Shown: positions 1 to 11,369 of the stretch, piece by piece | Layout: each line of letters begins with the position of its first letter | Position numbering within the stretch: the first letter of the stretch is position 1 | Assembly: GCA_963682175.1 (NCBI GenBank) | Contig: OY821791.1 | Span: forward strand, 25,285,826 to 25,349,825 | From: Triglochin maritima | Lineage: Eukaryota; Streptophyta; Magnoliopsida; Alismatales; Juncaginaceae | DNA length: 64,000 bases | Direction: 5' to 3' | Program-made: the position numbers and the translations under genes | The notes under the pieces: generated by a model | Told to the model about the DNA's origin: nothing | The model's input: the letters and a program-made list of their open reading frames with translations, nothing else | Database searches by the model: none

Positions 1-943
1 TCTATAAGAAACCCGACACATCATATGAACCAAAAATCAAGCTTCTTGTTTCCCGGTTTTTGCAGTGTGACGTATCGGAGGATCTAGACTAAGTTGGCAG
101 TGATATTAAGAGCTTAATATAACAAGCTATAAGCGGTATCTAGCTAGACATTATAGCTCCCAATTAGTTAGTTGTCTTAATTCCACTCGAACCAAAACCC
201 GATTAATTTAGTGATGGAGTGCACCACTTGTGTCCGTCCCTTGCCTCATGATATTAAGAATACACGCAAAGTATTATTGTGTCATCTTTGTATTAGTATT
301 CGTTTCTTGATCTCTTTAAGCTAGTTATAAATATTTGACTTAACTCAAACCACATTGTGCACATTATAACTTGGCTTTATCAAGGGTCCACTAATATCAT
401 CACTCAATTAAGAGGGGCAATGATAATCTTTTGACTAACTATCTTCTCCAACAAAAGTCATACTTAACCAACCAATGCTTTTACACTACACTCATCGATA
501 GCTCAAGACACTAGTCTAATTAAGCAATTCTTAAGTGATAGGATATAAGTCTCATATCAAAGGACCAAAGACACAGTAAAACATTAATGACACAGAAAAC
601 ACAATTCTATAATGTTTTACTTATTAGGTCTATTCAGTATACAAAAGTAATATTTTTCTCTTTTGTGTACCCGTGTTGTCACTCACATGTAGAGCTACAA
701 TGATCTATGACTAACACGACAATCTTAACTCGGTAATTCATGTCCCATGTTAATTACCACGATTGTGAATATCTTTTGTTTTATGTAAACCAATATCGTT
801 TAGAGCTCTACGGATAAGGACCAAGAACCTCTTCCTTAACACTTCTAAAAGACGAATAACATAAACAAGGAACAAAATGATTTCTCATTCAATTCATAAT
901 AATTGACATTTAAAAGTAAAACTTTTAGAACACATTCCTTTCA
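1..943 (-). mobile_element. Partial LTR of a Copia-type element
   Basis: This is the 5' part, on the minus strand, of the copia LTR seen complete at 12417-14611; the rest lies outside the window. The LTR start (TGAAAGGAATG on the minus strand) falls at 943. It interrupts the internal region of element Q. Whether it is a solo LTR or one end of a full element cannot be decided here, because the left end is missing. The family is called Copia because the same LTR at 39106-39981 adjoins a copia-type RNase H. Confidence 0.85.
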
Positions 944-1022
944 CATACATGGGGACACGAAATCGTACAAAGTTCCCATCTTCATTTGTCAAAAGACATC
1001 AAATGGGAACCTCAAAAGTGGG

Positions 1023-1574
1023 TCAATGCACTTGTAAAGGGAACATGACACCACGCGGGGCCAGAATACTCATGTTTGGTGCCCCCTCATAAAGAGCACA
1101 AGATGAAAGGAGAGGTTCATGAATTGGACGCAAAGGCGTCTCATTCAAAGGATCAAATTGAAAGAGCTTGAACCTCTCAAGAGTTTGGGAAACATAGGGC
1201 AACGGAAGAAGAGTTTCTCCCATTGCGGTGCTGAAGTTATGATCGTCAATCCAAACTCTCCAACCAACAGGCTGGTGGGTCGGAACGAGGTCATGAACCT
1301 TGTTAGGCATGTCCGACTCACCAGGCGAACAAAAAGTGCGTCACTTACCCAAGGTATCCTCCAAGGAACTCCTAATACCCTCATTAGCAATGTAGTTGTT
1401 TGATGTTCCATCATTTCCAAGATGATCAGGAACAATAGTTAGAGGCAAACTCTCATCAAGTTGTTTGAAATTGAGGGTACAAGGGAGCTCTTGCTCCACC
1501 AGAGGTGAATCCTTAAGAGGCACAAGATGAAAATCATGTGGCTCAAGGGCTACGGGACAAAAGATACGGCACAA
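1023..1574 (-). pseudogene. Protease-RT linker and RT stub of Q
   Basis: The 1341-1574 frame matches the acidic linker between protease and RT in element P (for example KDSPLVE against KDPPLVE). The overlapping 1023-1310 frame matches the start of RT: VGWRVWIDDHNFS corresponds to SWRVCIDYRKFN of P, and the following LPLPYVSQTLERF corresponds to FPLPFIDQMLERL. About 60 residues that lie between these blocks in P are missing, and nothing of the catalytic FMDD box remains. A short tail follows (FKLFQFDPL) that resembles the tail of Y and V rather than true RT. It cannot be a working polymerase. Whether the stub has any role is unknown. Confidence 0.65.
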
Positions 1575-2761
1575 TTCTATGCCGACTCATAATGAAATTG
1601 GTCCATGTTTTTATCAATTGGAATCGAATCCTCCACCAAGTGTTCGTGAATTGAAACCCCAAGTCCCTCAGACTGACTAGGAGTTTGACTTTAAAGATTG
1701 TTCTTTGAATTTGTAGATGTGGTGGTGGTTCGATATCAAAAGATGAATCCTCATGTTGACAAGAAAAGTTACTCTCCTCACGTTCACGTAATTGCTGCGT
1801 CATTTGACTCACTTGCAGTGCCATATTTAGTATGGACTGTTGAGTGGTTTCCATGAACGTAAGGAAAGTTTGTTTCAAGGAATCAAGTATGCGGTCAACT
1901 ATGAGGTCCAAGTCAGAGTTTGGGAAATTTTGGGGTTGGGTGTTGATGGGCTGAGAATGAGTCCAATGATTTGAAGTGGAGTGTTGGTAGAATTATGGGT
2001 ATTCGGGAGGAGGATACTAGGGTGAAAATGAAGTATAAGAATTTAAATATGAATTGTCACCCCATGAATCCATCCCTCTCTGGTTGTACGCGGATGTGTA
2101 ATGGTCATATTGAGCATTTTGGGAAAATGTATGCTCATACTCAGGCCCTGGGGGAACATAAGGACATTCCCTGATAACATGACCACTCAACCCACAAGAG
2201 TCGCACGACACGGCTACTGGAGCAACTGGTGCACTCATGCGTCTACCGCACACATGGAAGAGGCCAAAGTTTGTTGTAATGTCTCAGTTTGTTCACCAAC
2301 ATATGATCCGACATAACTAGATTGTGGTCTAGCAGTTGGTACCTCTCTCATGTTACCCAAATATGAAGATTGCTCAGTACCACAATTAGGATTGTCCAAA
2401 CCATACAGGGTGTTAGTCTGAGCCACCCTAGGTTGCATGGGTCAGGAATAGTGACACGGTACGACTACTGGAGCCACTGGTGCACTCATGTCTTCTACCA
2501 CATGCATGAATAGGCCAAAGGTTCTTGCAATGTCTCAGTTTGATGACCCACATATGATCCAACGTAACTAGATGGAGATCTAGTAGTCGGTGCCTCTCTC
2601 ATACTACCCCAATATGCAGATTGCTCAGTCACACAATTAAGATTGTCCCAATCATACAGGGTGTTAGTCTGAGCCACCCCAGGTTGCATGGGTCCAGAAT
2701 ACCAGGAAGAATTGTCCTGGTCCCAACAATGATATGGATGGTCTCCCATGTAACTATCCAT
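1575..2761 (-). pseudogene. Capsid-less Gag remnant of Q
   Basis: The start codon at 2761 (minus strand; MDSYMGDHP) sits where the autonomous elements begin Gag (MDGLGD). The sequence then reaches MREAPT within about 40 codons, a block that in P and T follows the capsid domain, so the capsid is absent. One CCHC zinc knuckle is readable near 2200 (CDSCGLSGHVIREC), and a Gln-rich helical stretch lies at 1800-1910 (QVSQMTQQLREREE), equivalent to QVSQLAHQFHEREK in T. A 250-bp direct duplication (2216-2710) and several stops break the frame. Confidence 0.65.
2216..2710. repeat. Direct tandem duplication inside the Gag remnant of Q
   Basis: Two diverged copies of about 250 bp lie head to tail (roughly 2216-2465 and 2466-2710). 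Each carries the block encoding QTNTLY...MREAPT...SSYVGSYVG on the minus strand. Element U has a single copy, so the duplication is specific to Q or lost in U. Confidence 0.75.
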
Positions 2762-3872
2762 CTCAACAAAAAATGCTCGAGTCAACCACTCTCACCACCA
2801 CGAGGCTAAGCTCGCAAAAAGTGGTTGACACGACCCTAAAATGCTAACAGAGAGTGTAAAGGGGAGGAGACTAGAACGTAGAAGTAGGTGAGAAGAAGAT
2901 GACTCAGAGGAGAAGGGAAGAATCCCTAAATCTAGTGTGGGTAATGGGATCAGGTAGAAGTCTAATCTAGCAAGCACAACTCAAACAATGCAAAGCAATG
3001 GGTCCTTAGGCTAGACGACGCCTAACTTCGAGGTCACTAGCCTCGACACGCCTCACCTCCCTACAACGAAGACTACAATGCCCAGCAAGTGATACCAGAT
3101 CCGGAGATCCAGTATCTCCTACTATCGACAAGGTAGGCAACGCCGATCAGGCCATGACGGTCTCAACTAGATTACTCTCCTAGTGTGTCCGCAATCCTTA
3201 GGGTCAATGTCAACTTGCTTTTAGAATTAAGGCTTTGATTAAGAGTGATTTTTGGGGCCAAGGAAAGGGTGATGAAATCCCCCACCTTATCTTGTATGGG
3301 ACAACCTTTCCTTAATAGTGTTTTGATCCTAAATCTAGCAATCAACGCTCCAATCAAACGCTCAACTCACTCTTGTCCCGATGCACATTACTAACTAATG
3401 AATGATCAAAACATGCGTTAATGAGAGATTTGGGTGCACGTACCTCACGCCAGCAATCAACAACAAAATGTAAAGCAAAGAAAAGACAAATGGATGCAAG
3501 GTCTACAAATGATGCATGACCTAGATGGCAAGAAGTCTAATCTTTTGCTTTGAGTTTTATTGTCCAAGTTGATTAAAGGGGATTGATTTTTAATTTGGGA
3601 GCAAACTAGAAGTCACAGCAAGCAAAATAGTGCTCCCAGATAACTACAACGAACAAAACAACAACAAGAACAAAATTAAGTGAGATGGAGACTCACTAGG
3701 CCACCAATTGGCGGTCCCAGACCACTGAGTGGCGATCAGTTTTGTGTCTTTTCCTCTCAAATTCCTTCAGTCGCTCCCCCTTGATCCGCAGAATGCCTGA
3801 AACACACAAAAACTAAAAATAAAAAAACTAAAACCACTCTAATCGTCCAAACCAAAGTTTGGACAGAGCACC
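2762..3872 (-). other. Non-coding leader of Q
   Basis: This is the stretch between PBS and Gag start. It is clearly homologous to the leaders of P, T, X and Y, including the block near 3300 that reads as cleanly in elements with unrelated frames. No convincing gene. It contains the paired palindrome arms at 3699-3737. Confidence 0.7.
3699..3737. promoter_or_regulatory. Paired palindromic arms in the Q leader
   Basis: Two imperfect copies of the GACCGCCAATTGGCGGTC palindrome lie side by side, the PBS-proximal one starting about 135 nt downstream of the PBS. The same pair occupies the same place in the four other leaders of the window. An RNA-level role (dimerisation, packaging) is an inference. 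Confidence 0.6.
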
Positions 3873-3890
3873 TCCCCGGCAACGGTGCCA
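3873..3890 (-). promoter_or_regulatory. tRNA-Asp primer-binding site of Q
   Basis: TGGCACCGTTGCCGGGGA on the minus strand, a one-base variant of the tRNA-Asp complementary PBS known from Athila elements, lies a few bases inside the 5' LTR. Confidence 0.85.
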
Positions 3891-3896
3891 AAAACT

Positions 3897-5433
3897 TGAA
3901 TGATTCGTTTTATATTAAACCGCAAGTGCACGGCCGCGTTGAAGCGGTGGCAAATACGGGTCGATCCACAGGGAGGTGTGTCGAATTTTGGTTTGTGCGA
4001 AGGCGAGTGCGAAAGAAAGGAGAGAAAGGTTGGTTACACTAAATTACACTAAAATGCAAAAGGAAATGGAAGATAAGCAATAAAAGTAAACCCCAAAGGG
4101 GGTAGAGAAATAATGTGAATATAAAGATGTGTGTGTGTGTTCAATTATGATCCTCGCAACATCTAGTTCATGAAATCATAAAACTAAATCCAACTTTGCA
4201 TCCACATGAAATAAGGTAAGATCATATCATTAAAACATACAAGACAATAATTGGAATGAAACTAAATGAACTCATGTATAAAGACTAGACTCTACTATTC
4301 CTCCACATGAAATAAGACAACCCAATATCATTAAAACATACAAGGAATTAACCAAGGTAAAGGCAACAAGAGTACATACACTACGAACTGCGTTTCCAAT
4401 ATTAATTTCATCCATATCCTCACCTTATTATTCCCCATAAAATAGGTCCACTAATCTAAGCATAAGCTAAGCTTCATTCAAAAGCATTAGCATATCAAAG
4501 ATAAGAGTGAAATCTCATTAGATGGTTATGGAAATCATATAAGGCTCAAGGGATTAAGATAACACACACCTAATACACTACATGATCATATCACATATTT
4601 CTCCACACCCAAATAGGGATGGAACTACTCACTACTCATTACACTAACTACATTAACAAAATGAAACATTATACTGAAAGGAAATTCAACTAAGCAAGAA
4701 AGGAATTTAAAGAAACTAATTGAAATGAACATAAAACTAAAGAAACATGCAAAAATTAAAATACAAGATTAAAAGAAACTAAGAACAATTATTTTATTAA
4801 CAATGACTCAAATTGAAGGTAGCATTCTTCTCCACCTTGAGTTTTGCTTCGAGGCTTACTCCAAGTATAGATAATGCCACCAAGCAATGGGTAGTTTACA
4901 ATAGAAGGTGAAGAGTTCTATTTATAGCCATAGAAAAAGGTAATCCGGGACAATCCCCCGGTATGGGACTAAACAAATACCAGAAATACAATAAACACAC
5001 TCTAATACACATGCCCACCAAAGCTTAGCGGATTAAGAGCCAAACAGACCGGCAATTAGCGGTCTATCAGTTCTGGATCCATCTCGAATTTGTTGTGGGC
5101 TTTTCTGGATGTCTTTGTTGGTCCTTGATGCATATACTTCGTTTATTGGAGCTCCGACCTGAATTGAATTGTCAAAATACTCCCCATGATGGTGTGGAGT
5201 TTTCTGTTTTGTTCTTTGTTCCTTCGGTCTTACGTTCAGGTCCTTCTCCCTTGCATCTTAGTCCCCAGGTCTCACAACTCGGTCTTTTTTCCCTGCTCTT
5301 GGGCCCTTTTATGCTTCATCTCTTCAAACCTATTTATTTCTGAAATTCAAACATAAAACTCGTCACGTAGCATTGCTTAGGTGTAAGATAATGGATATAA
5401 GATACAAATATAAGCATGAAATGATGTAAATCA
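3897..5433 (-). mobile_element. 5' LTR of Q
   Basis: A 1537-bp Athila LTR with a TATA region near 4920 and the conserved U5 end (CCGCAAGTGCAC on the plus strand). Its outer edge abuts 5434-5438 TTGCT, where the coding frame of X is interrupted; this is the likely target duplication, but its partner lies to the left or outside the window. The U3 USE-like box is degenerate (GTCCCATACCG). Confidence 0.85.
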
Positions 5434-7277
5434 TTGCTCATCGAACAAAACCCTCCAACCAATAGGTGGGTGCATCGGAATGAGTTCCTGAAGCTCATTC
5501 GATGGATGCAGCAGACCTGCATCACTAAGAATGGGGCTTCTCTCGAAGTCGTCCTACAAGGACCTCCCACCATCATTTATATCATTGATTGACATCATTT
5601 CATGCTCATATTTGTATCTTATATCCATTATCTTACACCTAAGCAATGCTACGTGACGAGTTTTATGTTTAGTTTTCAGGAATAAAGAGGTTTGAAGAGA
5701 AGAGTCATGAAAGGACCCAAAAGCAGGAAATGGGACTTAATTGTGAGACCTAGGGACTGAGATGCAAGGGAGAAGGACCTGATCGTAAGACCGAAGGACC
5801 TAAGAGCAAAACAGGAAACTCCACACCATCATGGGGAGTATTTTGGCAATTCGATTTGGGTCGGAGCTCCAATAAACAAAGTAGATGCATCCAGGACCAA
5901 CAAAGACCACCAGCAAAGCCCACAACAAATCCCAGATGAATCCAGATCCAATAGACCGCTAATTGGCGGTCCAAATCATTCTGGATCCTCTCAGATTTGT
6001 GGGGTACGTGTATTAGTGTATTCCTAGTCGATGTTTGGTATTGGTTTAGTCCAACATCGGGGGATTGTCCCGGATTAGCTTTTTCCATGCCTATAAATAG
6101 AACTCTTCGCCTTCCATTGTAATTACCCATTGCTTGGTGGCATTCTCTCTACTAAGGAGTGAGCCTTGAAGCAAAAACTCAAGGTCGAAAAGAATGCTAC
6201 CTTCAATGTGAGTTATTTGTTAATAAAATAATTCTTCTAGTTTCTTTTAATCTTGTCTTTTAATTTGTGCATGCTTATTTAGTCTTTCCTTTCCCTTTAA
6301 AGTTTATTTAGTATTTCTTGCTTAGTGTAGTTTCATTTTAGTATTATGCTTCATTTTGTTAATATAGTTAGTTTAAATATGTGTGAGTGGTTCCATCCCC
6401 ATTTGGGGGGTGGAGAAATATGTTATATAATCATGTAGTGTATTAAGTGTGTGTTATCTTAATCCTTTGAGCTTTATATGATTTCCATAACCATCTCATG
6501 GGTTTTCACTCTTATCTTTGATATGCTAATGCTCTTGAATGAAGCTTAGTTTATGCTTTGATTAGTGGACCTATTTTATAGGGCATGATAAGGTAATTCA
6601 TGTTGAGGCATAGTAGGGTCTAGTCTTTATACATGAGTTCATTTAGCTTCATTCCAATTATTGTGTTGTATGTTTTAATGATGTAGTCTTATCTTAATTC
6701 ATGTGGAGGCAAAGTTGGATGTAGTTTTATGATTTCATGCACTACATGTTGTGAGGAGCTTAATTGAACACACACAGACACACATCTTTATATTCACATT
6801 ATTTCTCTACCCCCTATGGGGTTTAGTTTTATTGCTTATCTTCCATTTCCTTTTTGCATCTTAGTGTAGTTTAGTGTAACCAACCTTTCTCTCCTTTCTT
6901 TACCACTCGCCTTCGAAAACCAAACGTCGACACACCTCCCAGCGGATGACCCGTATTGCCACCGCTTCAACGCGGTCGTGCACTTGCGGTTTATATAAAA
7001 CGATCAATCAATCATCAAGCAGAAGCTCGGTCATAGGTGGGTCCTTGTTGGAGTCAATCTGAAGCTCAAAGGGCTCAATAACCCTAGGATACGGGGTGAC
7101 AACACCTTCTGGAATGGGCATATGTTGAGGTGTGTCCCCCTCACTAATGGTCTCAACAGAATCATGCAACGAACACTCCCTTTGTACATTCATGTTTGAT
7201 GCTAGCTCACTCTGTTGCATTGCAAAGACAGGCAATGAGTTTTCGCTGGGCCCACAAATATTCTCAATGGGTTGCAT
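5434..7277 (-). pseudogene. C-terminal frame of X (linker and RT stub), split by a solo LTR
   Basis: The 7011-7277 part encodes the acidic post-protease linker (SVETISEGDTPQHMPIPEG) and the 5434-5580 part encodes the RT-like stub PPIGWRVLFDE on the minus strand. The solo LTR at 5586-7010 separates them with a clean 5-bp duplication, and joining across it restores homology to 55294-55812 of Y. Q's LTR then cuts the frame just after the stub. No active RT or integrase is present. Confidence 0.75.
5586..7010 (+). mobile_element. Athila solo LTR with target duplication ATCAT
   Basis: It starts TGATTGACATC, ends CGATCAATCA and is flanked on both sides by ATCAT (5581-5585, 7011-7015). No internal region is present, so it arose by LTR-LTR recombination or an equivalent loss. 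It carries a U3 palindrome near 5953, a one-mismatch USE-like box (GTCCAACATCG, 6049-6059) and TATAAAT at 6092. Confidence 0.93.
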
Positions 7278-9120
7278 TGGTGTTAGGGGTGTTCGTTGAT
7301 TTTACGGTCCGTTCTCTAATTGGCGGATGCGATTGAGATTTAAAGGTTGGTCCATGGGTTCCTGTTGCCTACCAGAGTTTAACACATGAAACTCGGCACT
7401 CATGTACCGAAGGAGAGCTTCATGAGACCATATCTACAATTAATTAAGGCACTGGAGGTTGCCAAAAATGGTCTACCCAAAATCAAAGGTTTTTGAGAGT
7501 GGGTGTGCGCAACAAGATTGGTATCAAGGACAACAATATCAACAGGAAATATAAAATCTCCAACTTTGATAGGCATGTCCTCGATAATCCCCTTTGGAAT
7601 ATGAATGGATCTATCCGCCAATTAGAGGGTGATCTTAGTTCGTTTCAATTCTCCCAAGTTCAACTATTGATAAACAGAAAATGGGAGGAGGTTGACCACT
7701 GATCCTAAATCAAGCAATACATTACTCATGCTAGTGTCCCCTATCGTACATTGAATAGTAGGACACCCAGGGTCCTTGTACTTTGTGTAGGTGTGATTGG
7801 ACAAAAGTGAGCTTACATTTGCAGCCAAGAATGCTTTCTTAGGAACATTGGTCTTCCTCTTGGTGGTGCAGAGATCCTTCAACACTTTGGCATATTGAGG
7901 TATTTGTTGGATGACATCGAACAAGGGGATGTTAACCTTCACTTGCTTAAACACCTCTAACATCTTATCCATTGTGTCACTCTGCTTTTTAGTTAACCTA
8001 CTGGGATAGGGAGCTCTTGGCAGGTAAGTTTTCTGCGGTGCCTGAGAAGGAGGCATTGATGTATTACCCTCACTCTCAGCCTCTTCTTCACCACCATTCC
8101 CACTGAGGGGCGGCATAGATGGTGGTGGGTGTGGCAAGGAAATGTGATTGTCAACCTGCTTTCCATTCCTTAAGGTTACAATGGCATTGACATGGTGAAC
8201 AGGTTCCTCCACATGGTTCACTTGCCGCCCCCGAGGTACCACATTCTCATTTTGCATGTGTTGTTGCTGGTACATGCGGGGGTTAGCCTTAGGCTGGCTA
8301 GGTAGAGACCCTCTCTCTCTTTCGTGTACAGACTGAGCCAATTGGCTGATCTGAAGCTCAAGAGATTTGATGGTATGCTGATTTGAAGTGAGAACTTGAC
8401 TTGTGGTTGTCATAAAAAATTCATTGAGTTTTCAAGTCCACGAGTCAAGGTCTCAAGCGAATTGAATCAGGTTTCCATATTGTTGGAATTTGGGAAACAC
8501 GATTGATTGGTAGTTTGCGCTTGGGGTGGTTGATAAGATTGTGCATGCATGGGAGGTTGGTGTGGTTGGTTAGGTGATCCATAGGAGTTTGAAGGACCAC
8601 CCGGGGCATTATTTTGGTTCCATGAAAAATTGGGGTGATTCCTCCATCCGGGATTATAAGATGACGAGTATGGGTCAATTCTAGCTCTATCATAGATGGC
8701 GTTGACATGTTCCATCACAGGAGGAATGGACGCACACTCTCTTTCTACATGACCTATCGTACCACATGAATCACAGGGAACTGGACCAGATGTGGACATG
8801 TGAGGTGCACCTTGTTGGTTTTGGAGCTCAATCGAATCCATACGGCGCATTACGGCCGCCATGCGCGCCTCGGTTGCCGTAGTGGTATCGACAGCAAATG
8901 CGGCACCCGATCTAGTCGAGTTTGCATTCGTGATCCTTGCTCCTTTGCTAGATGATGCAGCTGGTTCCCTAACACTCTCCTATTGCATGGTTTTGTCAGC
9001 GGGGTCTTCTAGGAAAGCCCATGCCTCCCTTTGATCATTTCGTAAGAACTCTCCTTGACACATGGACTCATGGTGCGTTCGGGACGGGATGTGAAGACCC
9101 TCGTAGACAATCTGACAAAG
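7278..9120 (-). pseudogene. Gag C-terminal half and protease of X
   Basis: Reading leftward from 9120: the end of the capsid (CQIVYEGLHIPSRT, ESMCQG), a CCHC knuckle near 8760 (CDSCGTIGHVEREC), an Asn/Pro/Gln-rich stretch, a helical block (QISQLAQSVHERERG), then a retropepsin-like protease with the active-site block LLDLGSVVNLLPFSVY (about 7670-7715) and the flap/C-terminal block PLILGRPFLATSSALINCR. The frame is broken by a TGG-to-TAG change near 8980, frameshifts near 8440 and between 7277 and 7400, and a stop near 7660. Y and V carry the same gene layout, which marks X as a member of a Gag-protease family lacking polymerase and integrase. Confidence 0.82.
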
Positions 9121-9493
9121 GTGCCTGATTGACATCATTTCATGCTTATATTTGTACCTTATATCCATTACCTTACACCTAAGCAATGCTATGTGATGAG
9201 TTTTATGTTTAGTTTTCAGAAATAAAGAGTTTTGAAGAGAAGAGCCATGAAAGGACCCAAAAGCAGGAAAAAAGGACCTAATTGTGAGACCTGGGGACCA
9301 AGATGCAAGGGGGAAGGACCTGATCGTAAGACAGAAGGACCTAAGAGCAAAACAGGGAACTCCACACCATCATGAGGAGTATTTTGTCAATTCAATTCGG
9401 GTCGGAGCTCCACTAAACCAACCAGATGCATCTAAGACCAAGAAACACTTCAAGAAAAGCCCACAAAGAAAACCAGACGGATCTAAACCTTAT

Positions 9494-9534
9494 AGACCGC
9501 CAATTGGCGGTCTGGAACCGCTAATTGGCGGTCC
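9494..9534. promoter_or_regulatory. U3 palindrome pair
   Basis: AGACCGCCAATTGGCGGTCT is a perfect 20-bp palindrome at 9494-9513, followed by an imperfect second copy at 9518-9534. It lies 368 bp from the LTR start and 140 bp upstream of TATA. It contains CCAAT on both strands. Versions occur in most Athila LTRs here, often as a single copy. Confidence 0.8.
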
Positions 9535-9610
9535 ATTTAGCCCAGAATCCATCTAGTTTTCTGTAGCACGTGTATTAGTGTATTCTTAGTGTATTTTTGG
9601 TATTGGTTTA

Positions 9611-9660
9611 GTCCCACATCGGGGGATTGTCCCCGATTAGCTTTTTCCATGCTTATAAAT
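9611..9660 (+). promoter_or_regulatory. USE-like box and TATA of an Athila LTR promoter
   Basis: GTCCCACATCG (9611-9621) matches the plant snRNA upstream sequence element consensus RTCCCACATCG. TATAAAT follows at 9654-9660, leaving exactly 32 bp between them. Transcription would start some 30 bp further on. The match and the spacing are seen directly; use of snRNA-type factors is inferred. Confidence 0.7.
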
Positions 9661-10684
9661 AGAACTCTTCACCTTCCATTGTAATTACCCATTGTTTGGT
9701 GGCATTCTCTCTACTAAGGAGTGAGCCTTGAAGCAATAACTCAAGGTGGAGAAGGATGCTACCTTCAATGTGAGTCATTGTTAATAAAAGTTTATTTGTT
9801 TCTTTTAATCTTGTTTTGTTATGTTGTTTGTTTTGTGTGGGTTGCTTTACTTTGTTTAATTTCTTGTTTAGTAATTTTAGTATCTTAGTTAAATGTTTTC
9901 TTTACTTAGTCTAATCAGTAGTGTAATGAGTAGTGAGTAGTTCCATCCCCATTTGGGGGGTGGAGAAATATGTGATATAATTATGTAGTGTATTAAGTGT
10001 GTGTTATTTTTATCCATTGAGCTTTATATGATTTCCATAACCATCTAATGGGTCTCCACTCTTATCTTTGATATGCTAATGCTCTTGAATGAAGCTTAGC
10101 TTATGCTTTGATTAGTGGACCTATTTTATGGGGAATGATAAGATTAGGATATGGATGAAGTTAATATTGGAAACACAATTTGTAATGTATGTGCTCTTGT
10201 TGCCTTTACCTTAGCTAATGTCTTGTATGTTTTAATGATGTAGTGAAATCTTAATTCATGTGGAGGCATAGTAGGGTATAGTCTTTATACTTGAGTTCAT
10301 GTAGCTTCATTCCAATTATTGTCTTGTATGTTTTAATGATGTAGTCTTATCTTAATTCATGTAGAGGCAAAGTTGGATGTAGTTTTATGATTTCATGCAC
10401 TACATGTTGTGAGGAGCTTAATGAACACACACACACTTCTTTATGTTCACATTATTTCTCTACCCCCTATGGGGCTTAGTTTTATTGGTTATCTTCATTT
10501 CCTTTGCATTTCATTTCAGCTTTGTAGTTTAGATTAGTGTAATACATCTTTCTCCCTTCTTTTTACCTCTCGCCTTCGAATAAACCAAGTGTCGACACAC
10601 CTCCCAGTGGACGACCCGTACTTGCCACCGCTTCAACGCGGCCGTGCACTTGCGGTTAAATATAAAACGAGATCAATCAGTGCC

Positions 10685-11369
10685 ACAACTCGATGCCATG
10701 GTGAGGGCATGAGGATAGTAGCTCCTTGAATCTCTCTAAATATGCATGAAATGTTTTGGTCTCAAGTTGATAGAACGAATTGATTTCATTCCATAATTTT
10801 TGAGTCCGATGATTTGGAAAGTACTTCTTGAGGAATGCAGATTGAAATTCATCCCAAGTCGTAAAGGCATTCGCTTGGTTGCTGTATAACCACTTCTTGG
10901 CATCATCCTTTAGTGCAAAGAGCACAAGCCTAAGATGGATGGAGTCTGTGCTAAGTTGTTGCAGCTTGAACATAGGACATACCTCCTGAAATTCCCTGAG
11001 AAAGATATAGGGGTCACCTTTCCCAGTGAAGTGAGGGAGCATGGAAATGAACTGAGGCTTAACGTCAAAGTGGTTCCCATTTTCCTCTGGCAATACGATG
11101 CATGAGGGTAGAGCAGTACGGCTCGGGTAGCATCGATCACGTAGAGGTATGAGAGCCACAACAGGAAGAACAGGTGGTACAGGTGGGTCCAGGAACTGCT
11201 CCTCCTCGCGGAAATGAGCAGCCATTGAACCCAGACTATGTGCAACACGAGAGGAGGGAGGCATCGAGAAATCGACTACCGAAGAAGGGTTGACGACACG
11301 CCTCGTCAAACGGCCACTCTCGTCTCGTGCCCACAAAAACATGCACAAAGGTGTACACACACAAACCAA
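10685..11369 (-). pseudogene. Gag N-terminal half of X
   Basis: About 228 codons from the ATG at 11369. The start is chosen because Y begins in the same way at 46208 (MVFVCAPLCM against MVCVCTPLCM). It contains the retrotransposon Gag capsid region: PQFISMLPHFTGKGDPYIFL, the LRLVLFALKDDAKKWLYS helix block, and YLERFKELLSSCPHHG at the break. It is cut in phase by the solo LTR 9126-10679 and continues at 9120. The protein would form virus-like particles in the cytoplasm if intact. Confidence 0.8.

Larger units (their letters stand above)
944..3896 (-). mobile_element. Internal region of element Q, a capsid-less non-autonomous Athila
   Basis: Read from right to left it holds a PBS, a non-coding leader, a short Gag-like frame, a linker and an RT stub. 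Protease, RNase H and integrase are absent. Its 5' LTR is 3897-5433. The region is decayed, with stops and frame changes throughout. U (25905-27055) is a relative with the same capsid-less Gag layout. Confidence 0.75.
9126..10679 (+). mobile_element. Athila solo LTR with target duplication GTGCC
   Basis: 1554 bp, TGATTGAC to GATCAATCA, flanked by GTGCC at 9121-9125 and 10680-10684. It splits the X gag gene in phase: removal of the LTR and one duplication copy rejoins ELW to LCQIVYEG. It has the perfect 20-bp palindrome at 9494-9513, a USE match GTCCCACATCG at 9611-9621 and TATAAAT at 9654-9660. Two 25-bp direct repeats (around 10211 and 10319) sit in its downstream half. Confidence 0.95.
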
